Shown in pieces: positions 25,180 to 35,174 of a DNA stretch of 64,000 nt (position 1 is its first letter; each line of letters begins with the position of its first letter). The DNA is from Actinoplanes sp. NBC_00393 (GTDB lineage Bacteria; Actinomycetota; Actinomycetes; Mycobacteriales; Micromonosporaceae): assembly GCF_036053395.1 (NCBI RefSeq), contig NZ_CP107942.1, positions 524,501-588,500 of the forward strand, read 5' to 3'. A program made the translations under genes and the position numbers. Below the pieces are notes generated by a model. The model saw only the letters and a program-made list of their open reading frames with translations, did no database searches and was not told the DNA's origin.

Positions 25180-26667
25180 ATGAATCACATCGCGCACTGG
25201 ATCGGCGGCGCGGAGCGCGCCGGCGAGTCCGGCCGGGTCGGCCCGGTCTTCAACCCCGCCACCGGCGAGCAGATCGCCTCGGTCGACCTGGCCTCGACCG
25301 GCGAGGTCGCCGCCGCGGTGGCCGTCGCCAAGGACGCCGCCAAGGAGTGGCGCGAGGCGTCGCTGTCCAAGCGTTCCGCCGTGCTCTTCAAGTTCCGGGA
25401 GCTGCTCGCGGCGAACACCGGCGAGCTGGCGAAGATCATCACCACCGAGCACGGCAAGGTGCTCGCCGACGCCGCCGGTGAGGTGGCCCGCGGCCTGGAG
25501 AACGTCGAGTTCGCCACCGGCATCCCGCACCTGATGAAGGGCTCCTTCTCGGAGCAGGCCGCCACCGGCGTCGACGTGTACTCGATCCGTCAGCCGCTCG
25601 GCGTGGTCGCCGGCATCACCCCGTTCAACTTCCCGGCCATGGTGCCGCTGTGGATGTGTGCCACCGCGATCGCCGCGGGCAACGCGTTCGTGCTCAAGCC
25701 GAGCGAGAAGGACCCGTCCGCGTCGCTGTTCCTGGCCCGGCTGTGGAAGGAAGCCGGCCTGCCGGACGGCGTCTTCAACGTCGTGCACGGCGACAAGGAG
25801 GCGGTCGACGCGCTCCTGACCCACCCGGACATCGCGGCGGTCAGCTTCGTCGGCTCCACCCCGATCGCCAAGTACATCTACGAGACCGGCACCGCGCACG
25901 GCAAGCGGGTCCAGGCCCTCGGCGGCGCCAAGAACCACATGATCGTGCTGCCGGACGCCGAGCTGGACGCGGCCGCCGATGCGGCGATCAGCGCGGGGTA
26001 CGGCGCGGCCGGTGAACGCTGCATGGCGATCTCCGTGGTGGTGGCCGTCGGTGACATCGCCGACCCGCTGGTCGAGGCGATCGCGGCCCGCCTGCCGAAG
26101 ATCAAGATCGGGGACGGCTCCGACCCGTCGTCGGAGATGGGCCCGCTGATCAGCGCGCAGCACCGGGACAAGGTCGCCGGGTACATCGAGGCCGGCGCTG
26201 CCGAGGGGGCTTCCGTCGTCGCGGATGGCCGTTTGTCAGAAATCTCGGACAAGGGATTCTTCCTGGGCGCCACCCTGCTCGACAACGTGACCCCGTCCAT
26301 GACGGTCTACACCGACGAGATCTTCGGGCCGGTGCTCTCCGTCGTCCGCGTGGACACCTACGCCGAAGCCGTCGAGCTGGTCAACGCCAACGAGTACGGC
26401 AACGGCACCGCCATCTACACCCGCGACGGTGGCGCCGCCCGGCAGTTCCAGTTCGACGTGAACGCCGGCATGGTCGGGGTGAACGTGCCGATCCCGGTGC
26501 CGGTCGCCTACTACTCGTTCGGCGGCTGGAAGGCGTCGCTGTTCGGCGACACCCACATGTACGGCCCGGACGGCATCCACTTCTTCACCCGCAGCAAGGT
26601 CGTCACCTCGCGCTGGCCCGACCCGGGAACCTCGGCGATCGACCTCGGCTTCCCGCAGACCCGGTGA
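25180..26667 (+). CDS. mmsA: CoA-acylating (methyl)malonate-semialdehyde dehydrogenase
   Basis: This 495-residue aldehyde dehydrogenase oxidises malonate or methylmalonate semialdehyde to acetyl-CoA or propionyl-CoA with NAD and CoA, releasing CO2. The catalytic cysteine lies in YGAAGERCMAIS, and ALGGAKNHMIV replaces the usual LELGGK segment, so the general-base Glu of ordinary ALDHs is absent, as is typical of CoA-acylating MmsA. The C-terminal stretch PVAYYSFGGWKASLFGD is also diagnostic. It is the first gene of the polyamine operon. With the next aminotransferase it could take beta-alanine (from the aminopropyl arm of spermidine) to acetyl-CoA; a role in valine or inositol breakdown is the alternative. 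Confidence 0.92.
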   Translation: MNHIAHWIGGAERAGESGRVGPVFNPATGEQIASVDLASTGEVAAAVAVAKDAAKEWREASLSKRSAVLFKFRELLAANTGELAKIITTEHGKVLADAAGEVARGLENVEFATGIPHLMKGSFSEQAATGVDVYSIRQPLGVVAGITPFNFPAMVPLWMCATAIAAGNAFVLKPSEKDPSASLFLARLWKEAGLPDGVFNVVHGDKEAVDALLTHPDIAAVSFVGSTPIAKYIYETGTAHGKRVQALGGAKNHMIVLPDAELDAAADAAISAGYGAAGERCMAISVVVAVGDIADPLVEAIAARLPKIKIGDGSDPSSEMGPLISAQHRDKVAGYIEAGAAEGASVVADGRLSEISDKGFFLGATLLDNVTPSMTVYTDEIFGPVLSVVRVDTYAEAVELVNANEYGNGTAIYTRDGGAARQFQFDVNAGMVGVNVPIPVPVAYYSFGGWKASLFGDTHMYGPDGIHFFTRSKVVTSRWPDPGTSAIDLGFPQTR

Positions 26668-26677
26668 GGATGTTCCT

Positions 26678-28018
26678 GTGAGCACTGATTCCCAGGTGCG
26701 CGCCGACGATCGCGCCCACGTCTTCCATTCCTGGTCCGCTCAGGGCCTGATCGACCCGCTGCCCATCGAGAAAGCGCTGGGCAGCTACTTCTGGGACTAC
26801 AGCGGCCGGAAGTATCTCGACTTCTCGTCCCAGCTCGTCAACATCAACATCGGGCACCAGCACCCCCGGATGATCGAGGCGATCCAGGAGCAGGCCGCCA
26901 AGCTCTGCACCATCCAGCCGGCCTTCGCCAACGACAAGCGCGGCGAGGCGGCCCGGATGATCGCCGAGGTCGCCCCGGCCAACCTGAACAAGGTGTTCTT
27001 CACCAACGGCGGCGCCGAGGCCAACGAGAACGCCATCCGGATGGCCCGGCTGCACACCGGCCGGCACAAGGTGCTCTCCACCTACCGCAGCTATCACGGC
27101 TCGACGGCCACCGCGATCACCGCGACCGGCGACCCGCGCCGCTGGCCGAACGAGCCGGTGGCGATCGGCGTGGTGCACTTCTGGGGGCCGTACCCGTACC
27201 GGTCGCCGTTCCACTCGGAGTCGCCCGAGCAGGAGACCGAGCGCGCCCTGGCGCACCTGCGCGACACGATCGTCTTCGAGGGGCCGGCCACCATCGCCGC
27301 GATCCTGCTCGAGACCGTGGTGGGCACCAACGGCATCCTGGTCCCGCCGCCCGGCTACCTGGCCGGTGTGCGGGAGATCTGCGACGAGTTCGGCATCGTC
27401 TTCATCGCCGACGAGGTGATGGCCGGGTTCGGCCGGTGCGGCGAGTGGTTCGCGATCGACCGGTGGGGTGTCGCCCCCGACCTGATCACCTTCGCCAAGG
27501 GCGTCAACTCCGGCTATCTGCCGCTGGGCGGTGTGGTGATCTCCGACGAGATCGCCGCGACGTTCCGCGAGCGGCCGTTCCCCGGTGGCCTCACCTACTC
27601 CGGGCACCCCCTCGCCTGCGCGTCGGCAGTCGCGTCGATGCAGATCTTCAAGGAGGAGGGGATCATCGAGCACGCCCGCGCGCTCGGTGACGACGTGATC
27701 GGCCCGGAACTGGCCGCGCTGGCCGAGAAGCACCCGAGCGTCGGCGAGGTCCGCGGCCTCGGCGTCTTCTGGGCGATCGAGCTGGTCTCCGACCGGGCGA
27801 AGAAGACGCCGCTGGTGCCGTTCAACGCGGCCGGCGCCGCCGCCGCGCCGATGAACCAGGTGGCCGCGGCCTGCAAGGAACGCGGGCTCTGGCCGTTCAC
27901 CCATTTCAACCGGATCCACGTCGTGCCGCCCTGCACCACCACGGCCGGCGAGGTGCGGGAAGGTCTGTCGATCCTGGACGAGGCGCTGAGCGTCGCGGAC
28001 AGCTTCTACACCGCCTGA
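26678..28018 (+). CDS. Class III aminotransferase (beta-alanine/polyamine type)
   Basis: This 446-residue PLP enzyme belongs to the omega-amino acid/polyamine transaminases. The cofactor lysine lies in DLITFAKGVNSGYLPLG, and FIADEVMAGFGRCGEWF supplies the Asp that pairs with the PLP nitrogen. It starts at GTG ten bases after mmsA, with GAGGA upstream, so the two are co-transcribed. The pairing matches known beta-alanine catabolism, where an omega-amino acid:pyruvate aminotransferase makes malonate semialdehyde for MmsA. Taurine or putrescine as amino donor cannot be excluded. Confidence 0.85.
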   Translation: MSTDSQVRADDRAHVFHSWSAQGLIDPLPIEKALGSYFWDYSGRKYLDFSSQLVNINIGHQHPRMIEAIQEQAAKLCTIQPAFANDKRGEAARMIAEVAPANLNKVFFTNGGAEANENAIRMARLHTGRHKVLSTYRSYHGSTATAITATGDPRRWPNEPVAIGVVHFWGPYPYRSPFHSESPEQETERALAHLRDTIVFEGPATIAAILLETVVGTNGILVPPPGYLAGVREICDEFGIVFIADEVMAGFGRCGEWFAIDRWGVAPDLITFAKGVNSGYLPLGGVVISDEIAATFRERPFPGGLTYSGHPLACASAVASMQIFKEEGIIEHARALGDDVIGPELAALAEKHPSVGEVRGLGVFWAIELVSDRAKKTPLVPFNAAGAAAAPMNQVAAACKERGLWPFTHFNRIHVVPPCTTTAGEVREGLSILDEALSVADSFYTA

Positions 28019-28175
28019 AACCCCGGTTTTCGTCGTTCGGGCCGGGCTCGAAGTTCTGATTCCGTTTCAGGCTTGGAAATTACTTCGGATTCCCTTGCCC
28101 GCACGCTCTCTCGTGTGACAACCTCCCCCCTGTCCGGGTGCGAACCCGGCATCACGATCGGAAGGTCAAATCCCT

Positions 28176-29612
28176 GTGAGCACCGATAGTCCCGTGCTAC
28201 GCAACTTCGTCAACGGGTCGTACACCGGCACCGTGGACGGGATCACCTCGCCGGTCGTCGACCCGAGCACCGGGGAGGCGTACGCGAGTGCGCCCGTCTC
28301 CTCGGCGCAGGACGTCGAGGCGGCGGTGGCGGCCGCCGCCACGGGGTTCGAGACCTGGCGGGACAGCACGCCCGCCGAGCGGCAGCGGGCGCTGCTGCGC
28401 ATCGCCGACGCGGTCGAGGCCCGCGGCGAGGAGCTGATCGCGGCCGAGTGCCGCAACACCGGCAAGCCGGTCGAGGCGACCCGGCAGGAGGAGCTCGGCC
28501 CGCTCCTCGACGAGCTGCGCTTCTTCGCCGGCGCGGCACGCGTCCTGGAGGGCAAGTCCGCGGGGGAGTACCTGCGGGACCACACTTCTTTCGTACGCCG
28601 TGAGCCGATCGGCGTGTGCGCACAGATCACGCCGTGGAACTATCCGATGGTGATGGGGGTCTGGAAGTTCGCGCCCGCCATCGCGGCCGGTAACTCGGTG
28701 GTCCTGAAGCCGTCGGACACCACCCCGGTGAGCACCCTGCTGCTCGCCGAGATCGCCGCCGAGTTCCTGCCGCCGGGCGTGCTCAACGTGGTCTGCGGCG
28801 ACCGGGACACCGGCCGTGCGCTGGTGTCGCACCCGGTGCCGCAGCTGGTGTCGATCACCGGCTCCACCCGGGCCGGGATGGAGGTGGCCTCGGCCGCCGC
28901 CCCCGACCTCAAGCGGGTCCACCTCGAGCTCGGCGGCAAAGCGCCGGTCGTGGTCTTCGACGACGTGGACATCGCGGCGACCGCGGAGGCGATCGCCGGC
29001 GCCGGCTACTTCAACGCCGGCCAGGACTGCACCGCCGCCACCCGGGTGCTGGTGCACGAGCGGATCGCCGCCGAGTTCACCGCCGCCCTCGCCGCCGCGG
29101 CCAAGAACACCCGGGTCGGCGCCCCGTCCGACACCGGCGCCTACTTCGGCCCGGTCAACAACGTCAACCAGCTCGACCGGGTCACCGGCTTCCTGGCCCG
29201 GACGCCGGACCACGCCGAGGTGGTGGCCGGCGGCAACCGGATCGGGGACCGGGGATACTTCTTCGAGCCGACCGTCGTCACCGGTCTGCGGCAGCAGGAC
29301 GAGATGATCCAGGACGAGGTCTTCGGCCCGGTCATCACCGTGCAGAGCTTCACCGACGAGGACGCGGCGGTGCGCTGGGCCAACGATGTACGGTTCGGGC
29401 TCAGCGCCAGTGTCTGGACGCAGAACCACGGCCGGGCGATGCGCGTCTCGCGCCGTCTCGATTTCGGAGCGGTGTGGATCAACACGCACCTCCCGTTCGT
29501 CTCCGAGATGCCGCACGGCGGCTACGGTCACTCCGGTTACGGCAAGGACCTTTCGATGTACGGCTTCGAGGAGTACACCCGGATCAAGCACGTGATGAGC
29601 TTCAACGGCTGA
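28176..29612 (+). CDS. Gamma-aminobutyraldehyde dehydrogenase (copy 1)
   Basis: This 478-residue NAD-dependent aldehyde dehydrogenase has catalytic Glu in HLELGGKAPVVVFDD and catalytic Cys in AGQDCTAATR, and the aminobutyraldehyde dehydrogenase hallmarks PEMPHGGYGHSGYGKDLS and LEDYTRIKHVM-like end (here FEEYTRIKHVM). It would oxidise 4-aminobutanal from putrescine to GABA, and probably 3-aminopropanal to beta-alanine. It starts at GTG after a 157-bp gap that contains no gene. A close paralogue of equal length is encoded at 43245. Its place directly before the polyamine importer supports the assignment. Confidence 0.9.
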   Translation: MSTDSPVLRNFVNGSYTGTVDGITSPVVDPSTGEAYASAPVSSAQDVEAAVAAAATGFETWRDSTPAERQRALLRIADAVEARGEELIAAECRNTGKPVEATRQEELGPLLDELRFFAGAARVLEGKSAGEYLRDHTSFVRREPIGVCAQITPWNYPMVMGVWKFAPAIAAGNSVVLKPSDTTPVSTLLLAEIAAEFLPPGVLNVVCGDRDTGRALVSHPVPQLVSITGSTRAGMEVASAAAPDLKRVHLELGGKAPVVVFDDVDIAATAEAIAGAGYFNAGQDCTAATRVLVHERIAAEFTAALAAAAKNTRVGAPSDTGAYFGPVNNVNQLDRVTGFLARTPDHAEVVAGGNRIGDRGYFFEPTVVTGLRQQDEMIQDEVFGPVITVQSFTDEDAAVRWANDVRFGLSASVWTQNHGRAMRVSRRLDFGAVWINTHLPFVSEMPHGGYGHSGYGKDLSMYGFEEYTRIKHVMSFNG

Positions 29613-29656
29613 CTCCCGCCGCCCCCTTTTTTGAATAACCGCCTCAGAGGTGATAG

Positions 29657-30814
29657 ATGACCACTTCTCCCCCGCACCACGCCACCAGCGCGCCGCCCGG
29701 TTCCGGGCAGCACGCCGGGCACCCGGCGATCGAGTTCGTCGGCGTGCGCAAGGACTACCTGTCGCACGGTGAGGCGGTGCCCGCCGTCAAGAGTCTGGAT
29801 CTGGCGATCGGACAGGGGGAGTTCTTCTCGCTGCTCGGGCCCTCCGGCTGCGGCAAGACCACCACCATGCGGATGATCGCGGGCTTCGAGGAGCCCACCG
29901 CGGGCAAGGTCTTCCTCGACGGCAAGGACGTCACCGACGTCGGGCCGAACAAGCGTGACGTCAACATGGTCTTCCAGTCGTACGCGCTCTTCCCGCACCT
30001 CAACGTGCTGCAGAACGTGGCCTTCGGCCTGGAGCGCAAGAAGATCTCCAAGAGCGAGATCAAGCGACGGGTCGGCGAGATGCTCGAGATCGTCTCGCTG
30101 ACCGGCATGGAGAAGCGGCAGCCCCGGGAGATGTCCGGTGGTCAGCAGCAGCGGGTCGCGCTGGCCCGGGCCCTGGTCAACCACCCGCGGGCGCTGCTGC
30201 TCGACGAGCCGCTCGGCGCCCTCGACCTGAAACTGCGCCAGCAGATGCAGGTCGAGCTCAAGCGGATCCAGCGCGAGGTCGGCATCACCTTCGTCTACGT
30301 GACCCACGACCAGGGCGAGGCGCTGACCATGTCGGACCGGATCGCGGTGATGAACGCCGGCCTGATCGAGCAGCTCGGCTCGCCGCGCGAGATCTACGAG
30401 AAGCCGGCGAGCCGGTTCGTGGCCGGCTTCATCGGCACCTCCAACCTCATCGACGGTCAGGTCAGCTGGGCCGACAACGGTCTGGCGGTCCTCGACTTCG
30501 CCCCCGGCGAGCGGGTACTCGTCCCGGTCGGCGGAGCGGTGCAGCCCGGGCACAAGCTCGAGGTGTCGATCCGCCCGGAGAAGATCGACCTGCACCGTAC
30601 GATGCCGCACAGCAACACGACCAGCATCATCTCCGGTGTGGTCACCGAGGTCGTGTACCACGGGACATCGACGAACTACACAGTGGCGACCTCCGCTGGA
30701 TCAGACTTCGTGGTGTTCGATCAGAATGCTCACGATGCCGAGGACGTCGCCTCGCGCGGCGAGCGCGTCTTCCTCACCTGGGCCCCGCAGCACTCGTACC
30801 CGATCGGAGTCTGA
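29657..30814 (+). CDS. Polyamine ABC transporter ATPase (PotA-like)
   Basis: This 385-residue ATPase has Walker A GPSGCGKTT, signature MSGGQQQRVALARAL and Walker B ALLLDEPLGALD, followed by a C-terminal TOBE regulatory domain (about 290-380) typical of PotA and MalK. It energises import of putrescine or spermidine with the PotB- and PotC-like permeases. An AGGTGA-like site precedes the ATG. The binding-protein gene begins two bases after its stop. The surrounding polyamine-degrading enzymes support the substrate call. Confidence 0.9.
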   Translation: MTTSPPHHATSAPPGSGQHAGHPAIEFVGVRKDYLSHGEAVPAVKSLDLAIGQGEFFSLLGPSGCGKTTTMRMIAGFEEPTAGKVFLDGKDVTDVGPNKRDVNMVFQSYALFPHLNVLQNVAFGLERKKISKSEIKRRVGEMLEIVSLTGMEKRQPREMSGGQQQRVALARALVNHPRALLLDEPLGALDLKLRQQMQVELKRIQREVGITFVYVTHDQGEALTMSDRIAVMNAGLIEQLGSPREIYEKPASRFVAGFIGTSNLIDGQVSWADNGLAVLDFAPGERVLVPVGGAVQPGHKLEVSIRPEKIDLHRTMPHSNTTSIISGVVTEVVYHGTSTNYTVATSAGSDFVVFDQNAHDAEDVASRGERVFLTWAPQHSYPIGV

Positions 30815-30816
30815 AG

Positions 30817-32067
30817 TTGTTCCCCACCAGTAAGCCGGACCCCTCCCTCCTCCGAGGCGTGACGCAGCGGCGGCTCGGCCGCCGCGACGCCCTGCGCCTC
30901 GGTGGGTTGTCGGCGATGGGCGCCTTCCTCGCCGCGTGCGGCGTCGAAGGCAAGGGCAAGCCGGGCGCCTCCGCGGCGCCCGACGCGGTCGCCAAGTTCT
31001 GGAGCGGCAAGGTCCAGAACAACAAGCTCGACTTCGCGGGCTGGCCGCTCTACATGGACCCGAAGAAGCCGGAGCTCAAGAAGTTCACCGAGAAGACCGG
31101 GATCGCGGTCAAGTACGACGAGGTCATCCAGGAGATGGGGCCCTGGTTCGCCAAGGTCCAGCCGCAGCTGTCCGCCGGGCAGTCGATCGGCTACGACCTC
31201 ATGGTGATCACCAACGGCATGCAGTTCGGGCAGTTCCGCGACGCCGGCTTCCTGGCGCCGCTGGACCACTCGAAGCTGCCGAACTACGCCGCCAACGCCG
31301 CCAAGTCCTACGCCCAGTCGGCCTACGACCCGGGCAACGTGTTCAGCATCCCGTGGGCGTCCGGCATCACCGGCATCGCCTACGACGAGGCCAAGACCGG
31401 CCGGCCGATCACCAAGCTCGCCGACCTGTGGGACCCGGCGTTCAAGGGCAAGGTCGGCATGTTCAGCGACCTGCAGGAGCTGGCCAACTTCGGCCTGCTC
31501 GCGGCCGGTCTGGACCCGGCCAAGTCGGAGGAGGCGGACTGGAAGAAGGCGGCCGCCAAGCTCCAGGAGCAGAAGGACGCCGGCATCGTCCGCAAGTACT
31601 ACGACCAGAGCTACATCGACGCGCTGGGCAAGGGCGAGGTGTGGATCACCCAGGCCTGGTCCGGTGACGTCTTCCAGAAGAACGTCTCCGACGGCACGAA
31701 CTTCAAGTTCGTGATCCCGGAGGAGGGCGGCACCATCTGGACCGACAACATGGCCATTCCGATCACCGCCGCCAACCCGGTCGACGCGATCATGCTGATG
31801 GACTTCTTCTACGAGGTGGAGAACGCCGCCACCCTCGCGGAGTACATCAACTACGTGTGCCCGGTGCCGGCCGCGCAGGCCGCGATGCGCAAGCACGCCG
31901 CCGCGCTGACCGGCGAGGACAAGGCGTACCTGGAGTCGGTGGCGGAGAGCCCGCTGGTGTTCCCCGGCGAGGCCGACTACGCCAAGCTGCACTACTACGT
32001 CGGGTTCAACACCGCCGAGGAGCAGCAGGACTTCAGCAAGGTGTTCGATCCGATCGTGCTGGGCTGA
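30817..32067 (+). CDS. Polyamine-binding lipoprotein (PotD/PotF-like), Tat signal
   Basis: This is a 416-residue extracytoplasmic solute-binding protein. The N-terminus has a twin-arginine signal (GRRDALRLGG, Arg22-Arg23) and a lipobox FLAAC with Cys41, so it is probably a Tat-exported lipoprotein. The mature part resembles PotD/PotF (DLMVITNGMQFGQF, IPWASGITGIAYDEAKTG, TQAWSGDVFQ). The start is the rare codon TTG, supported by GGAG at 30806-30809, seven bases upstream, and by the need to include the Tat motif. Confidence 0.9.
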   Translation: MFPTSKPDPSLLRGVTQRRLGRRDALRLGGLSAMGAFLAACGVEGKGKPGASAAPDAVAKFWSGKVQNNKLDFAGWPLYMDPKKPELKKFTEKTGIAVKYDEVIQEMGPWFAKVQPQLSAGQSIGYDLMVITNGMQFGQFRDAGFLAPLDHSKLPNYAANAAKSYAQSAYDPGNVFSIPWASGITGIAYDEAKTGRPITKLADLWDPAFKGKVGMFSDLQELANFGLLAAGLDPAKSEEADWKKAAAKLQEQKDAGIVRKYYDQSYIDALGKGEVWITQAWSGDVFQKNVSDGTNFKFVIPEEGGTIWTDNMAIPITAANPVDAIMLMDFFYEVENAATLAEYINYVCPVPAAQAAMRKHAAALTGEDKAYLESVAESPLVFPGEADYAKLHYYVGFNTAEEQQDFSKVFDPIVLG

Positions 32068-32071
32068 TGCG

Positions 32072-32935
32072 ATGAACCGGGTAAAACGTGCACTCGCGCC
32101 CTACCTGCTCGTGCTGCCGGGCGGGTTGTGGCTCCTGCTGTTCTTCGTGGTGCCGATGGCGACCATGCTGTCGTTGTCACTGCAGGAGGGCGACATCGTC
32201 AACGGGTACGTCTTCACAGGTCACTGGCAGACCTACGTGGAGGCGATCTCGGACTACCAGACCCAGTTGATCCGCTCGCTGGTGTACGGCGCCATCACCT
32301 CGGTCATCCTGATCGTGCTGGCGTTCCCGGTCGCGTACTGGATCGCCTTCTACGGCGGCAAGAAGAAGGCGATCTACCTCTTCCTGATCCTCCTGCCGTT
32401 CTTCGTGTCGTTCGTCCTGCGCACCATCTCGTGGCGGATGCTGCTGACCGACGACGGCGTACTGCTGCACCCGTTGAAGGAGGCCGGGCTGCTCTCGTCC
32501 GGCTTCCATCTCCTCGGCACCCCGACCGCGGTGATCGGTGGCCTGGTGTACAACTTCCTTCCGTTCATGGTGCTGCCGATCTACGTGGCCCTGGAGCGGA
32601 TCGACCCGCGGGTGGTCGAGGCCGCCCGCGACCTGTACGCCTCACCGGCCACCGCGTTCCGCAAGGTGATCTTCCCGCTCGCGCTGCCCGGCGTCTTCGC
32701 CGGCGTGCTGATGACGTTCGTCCCGGCCAGCTCCGACTACGTGAACTCGGAGCTGCTCGGTGGCACCTCGACCACCATGATCGGGCAGGTCATCCAGAGC
32801 AAGTTCCTGCACACCTCCGACTATCCGACCGCCTCCGCGCTCGCCTTCTCCCTGATGGCAGTGCTCCTGCTCGGCGTCTTCGCCTACGCCCGGGCACTCG
32901 GCACCGAGGACGTGATGAAGGTGGCGGCCCGATGA
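32072..32935 (+). CDS. Polyamine ABC transporter permease (PotB-like)
   Basis: This 287-residue membrane protein has six predicted helices and the EAA loop (ERIDPRVVEAARDLYASPATAF) that docks on the ATPase. It begins five bases after the binding-protein stop and ends in an ATGA overlap with the next permease. PotB/PotC heterodimers form the channel for putrescine and spermidine. Confidence 0.9.
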   Translation: MNRVKRALAPYLLVLPGGLWLLLFFVVPMATMLSLSLQEGDIVNGYVFTGHWQTYVEAISDYQTQLIRSLVYGAITSVILIVLAFPVAYWIAFYGGKKKAIYLFLILLPFFVSFVLRTISWRMLLTDDGVLLHPLKEAGLLSSGFHLLGTPTAVIGGLVYNFLPFMVLPIYVALERIDPRVVEAARDLYASPATAFRKVIFPLALPGVFAGVLMTFVPASSDYVNSELLGGTSTTMIGQVIQSKFLHTSDYPTASALAFSLMAVLLLGVFAYARALGTEDVMKVAAR

Positions 32936-33786
32936 CCCAGACGCTCATCCCCGCACCGCCGGCTTCGGAGACCAGGCCGGCGCCCCGGCGCCGGTTCCGG
33001 ATCGGCGGGGCCCGGGTCATGCACTTCTACACCTGGCTGCTGATCGCCTGGCTGGCGCTGCCGATCCTGGTGATGATCCTGTTCGGGTTCAACAACCCGT
33101 CCGGCCGATACAACCAGACCTGGCAGGGCCCGCCCACGCTGAAGTGGTACCGCGACCTGTTCGCGCTGCCCGACCTCACCGACGCCCTGATCGCGTCGCT
33201 GGTGGTGGCGGTGATCAGCTCGCTGGTCTCCGGCGCGCTGGGCACCGGCATCGGGTACGCCCTGGGCCGCTACCGGTTCCGCGGCGCCGGCGCCACCAAC
33301 CTGGTCATGTTCGCCGCCATCTCCTCGCCGGAGCTGGTGATGGGCGCCTCGCTGCTCACCCTGTTCGTCTCGATGGGTGTCGGGCCCGGCTGGACCACTC
33401 TGACCATCGCGCACGTCATGTTCTCGATCGCCTTCGTCGCCACGGTGGTCCGGGCCCGGGTCGTCACCCTGGACCGCTCCATCGAGGAGGCCGCGGCCGA
33501 CCTGGGCGCCAACGCCTGGACCACGTTCTGGAAGGTCACCTTCCCGATCCTGCTGCCGGCCATCTTCTCCGGCGTGATGCTGGCCTTCGCGCTCTCCATC
33601 GACGACTTCGTGATCAGCAACTTCACCGCGGGCAACGTGCAGACGTTCCCGTTGTGGATCTGGGGTTCCACCCGAGTCGGGCTCCCGCCGCAGGTCAACG
33701 TGATGGGTACGTTGATCTTCGCGGTCGGCGTGCTGATCGCGGTGATCGCGAACCTCCGTTCCCGCCCCCGCAAGCAACAGGACTGA
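32932..33786 (+). CDS. Polyamine ABC transporter permease (PotC-like)
   Basis: This 284-residue membrane protein has a basic N-terminus (about 1-30) before the first helix, HFYTWLLIAWLALPILVMIL, five further helices and the EAA loop LDRSIEEAAADLGANAWTTF. The stretch FALSIDDFVISNFTAG is characteristic of PotC. The ATG overlaps the PotB-like stop by four bases. It completes a full PotABCD-type importer inside the catabolic operon. Confidence 0.9.
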   Translation: MTQTLIPAPPASETRPAPRRRFRIGGARVMHFYTWLLIAWLALPILVMILFGFNNPSGRYNQTWQGPPTLKWYRDLFALPDLTDALIASLVVAVISSLVSGALGTGIGYALGRYRFRGAGATNLVMFAAISSPELVMGASLLTLFVSMGVGPGWTTLTIAHVMFSIAFVATVVRARVVTLDRSIEEAAADLGANAWTTFWKVTFPILLPAIFSGVMLAFALSIDDFVISNFTAGNVQTFPLWIWGSTRVGLPPQVNVMGTLIFAVGVLIAVIANLRSRPRKQQD

Positions 33787-33788
33787 TC

Positions 33789-35174
33789 GTGCGGGCCCTC
33801 GCCGGCGCGGTGGGGGAGTCGTACTGGCTCGCCCAGGACGGCGCCCCACCGCCGGCACCCCCTCTGACCAGCACCATCTCTGCAGACCTGGCCGTGGTCG
33901 GGGCCGGCTACAGCGGCCTCTGGACCGCCCTGATCGCCAAGGAACGTGACCCCGCCCGCGAGGTGGTCGTCGTCGAGGCGAGCACCGCCGGGTGGGCCGC
34001 CTCCGGCCGCAACGGCGGCTTCTGCGCCGCCAGCCTCACCCACGGTTTCGACAACGGCATGAGCCGCTTCCCGGACGAGATGGACATCCTGGAGAAGCTG
34101 GGCCGGGCCAATCTGGACGCGATCGAGCAGGCGGTTCATCGGTACGGTATCGACTGCGACTTCCGGCGTACCGGCGAGCTGAACGTGGCCACCGAACCGT
34201 GGCAGCTCGACGAACTGGCCGAGTTCCACGCCGCGGCCACCGTGCGCGGGCTGGACGTCCGCTTCCTCGACCGGGACGCGGTCCGTGCCGAGATCGACTC
34301 GCCCACCTACCTGGGCGGCGTCTGGGAACCGGGCAGCACCGCGACCGTCGACCCGGCCCGCCTGGTCTGGGGCCTGCGCCGCGCCTGCCTCGAGCTCGGC
34401 GTCCGCCTCTACGAGAACACCCGGGTCGAGAAGATCACCAAGACGCCGGACGGGCTCGCCCTGCACACCGCTTCCGGACGGGTCGACGCGCACCGGGTGG
34501 CCCTCGCGACCGGCGCGCACAGCACCCTGCTGCGCCGGCTGAACCACTGGATCGTGCCGGTCTACGACTACGTCCTGATGACCGAGCCGCTCACCGACGA
34601 GCAGCTCAGGGCCATCGGCTGGCGCAATCGGCAGGGCGTCGGCGACGCCGGCAACCAGTTCCACTACTACCGGCTCACCGCCGACAACCGGATCCTCTGG
34701 GGCGGCTACGACGCGGTCTACTACAACGGCGGGAAGATCAAACCGTCGCGCGACCTGCGCGACGAAACATTCGGGAAGCTCGCCGAGCATTTCTTCACCA
34801 CCTTCCCGCAACTGCGCGATGTGCGTTTCACCCACAAATGGGGCGGCGTCATCGACACCTGCAGCCGGTTCAGCGCCTTTTTCGGTACGGGTTACCGCGG
34901 CCGCCTCGCGTACGCGATCGGTTATACGGGTCTGGGTGTCGGCGCCACCCGCTTCGGCGCCGAGGTGATGCTCGACCTGCTCGGCGGCGAGCCGACCGCC
35001 TTGACCCGGCTGAAGATGGTTCGCAGCAAGCCGGTCCCGTTCCCCCCGGAGCCCCTGCGCTCCGCGGTCATCCAGCTCACCCGCTGGTCCATCGCCCGCG
35101 CCGACGCCAACGGAGGCCGGCGCAACCTGTGGCTCCGGCTGCTCGACGCGCTGGGCCTCGGCTTCGACTCCTGA
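33789..35174 (+). CDS. FAD-dependent amine oxidoreductase (PuuB-like, copy 1)
   Basis: This 461-residue protein is of the DAO family. The FAD-binding GxGxxG motif lies in LAVVGAGYSGLWTALI, followed by ASGRNGGFCAASLTHG, a loop shared with gamma-glutamylputrescine oxidase and related enzymes; a second flavin segment near the C-terminus reads YAIGYTGLGVGATRFGAEV. It probably oxidises a primary or N-substituted amine to an aldehyde with release of hydrogen peroxide. It starts at GTG two bases after the PotC stop, so it is in the same transcript. No gamma-glutamylputrescine synthetase is present, so the true substrate may be a free polyamine. A paralogue is at 40224. Confidence 0.85.
   Translation: MRALAGAVGESYWLAQDGAPPPAPPLTSTISADLAVVGAGYSGLWTALIAKERDPAREVVVVEASTAGWAASGRNGGFCAASLTHGFDNGMSRFPDEMDILEKLGRANLDAIEQAVHRYGIDCDFRRTGELNVATEPWQLDELAEFHAAATVRGLDVRFLDRDAVRAEIDSPTYLGGVWEPGSTATVDPARLVWGLRRACLELGVRLYENTRVEKITKTPDGLALHTASGRVDAHRVALATGAHSTLLRRLNHWIVPVYDYVLMTEPLTDEQLRAIGWRNRQGVGDAGNQFHYYRLTADNRILWGGYDAVYYNGGKIKPSRDLRDETFGKLAEHFFTTFPQLRDVRFTHKWGGVIDTCSRFSAFFGTGYRGRLAYAIGYTGLGVGATRFGAEVMLDLLGGEPTALTRLKMVRSKPVPFPPEPLRSAVIQLTRWSIARADANGGRRNLWLRLLDALGLGFDS

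Noticed and set aside
32128..33786. A 552-residue extended PotC
   Set aside because: The part before 32932 is out-of-frame reading of the PotB-like gene; the ATG at 32932 with ATGA overlap is the usual arrangement.
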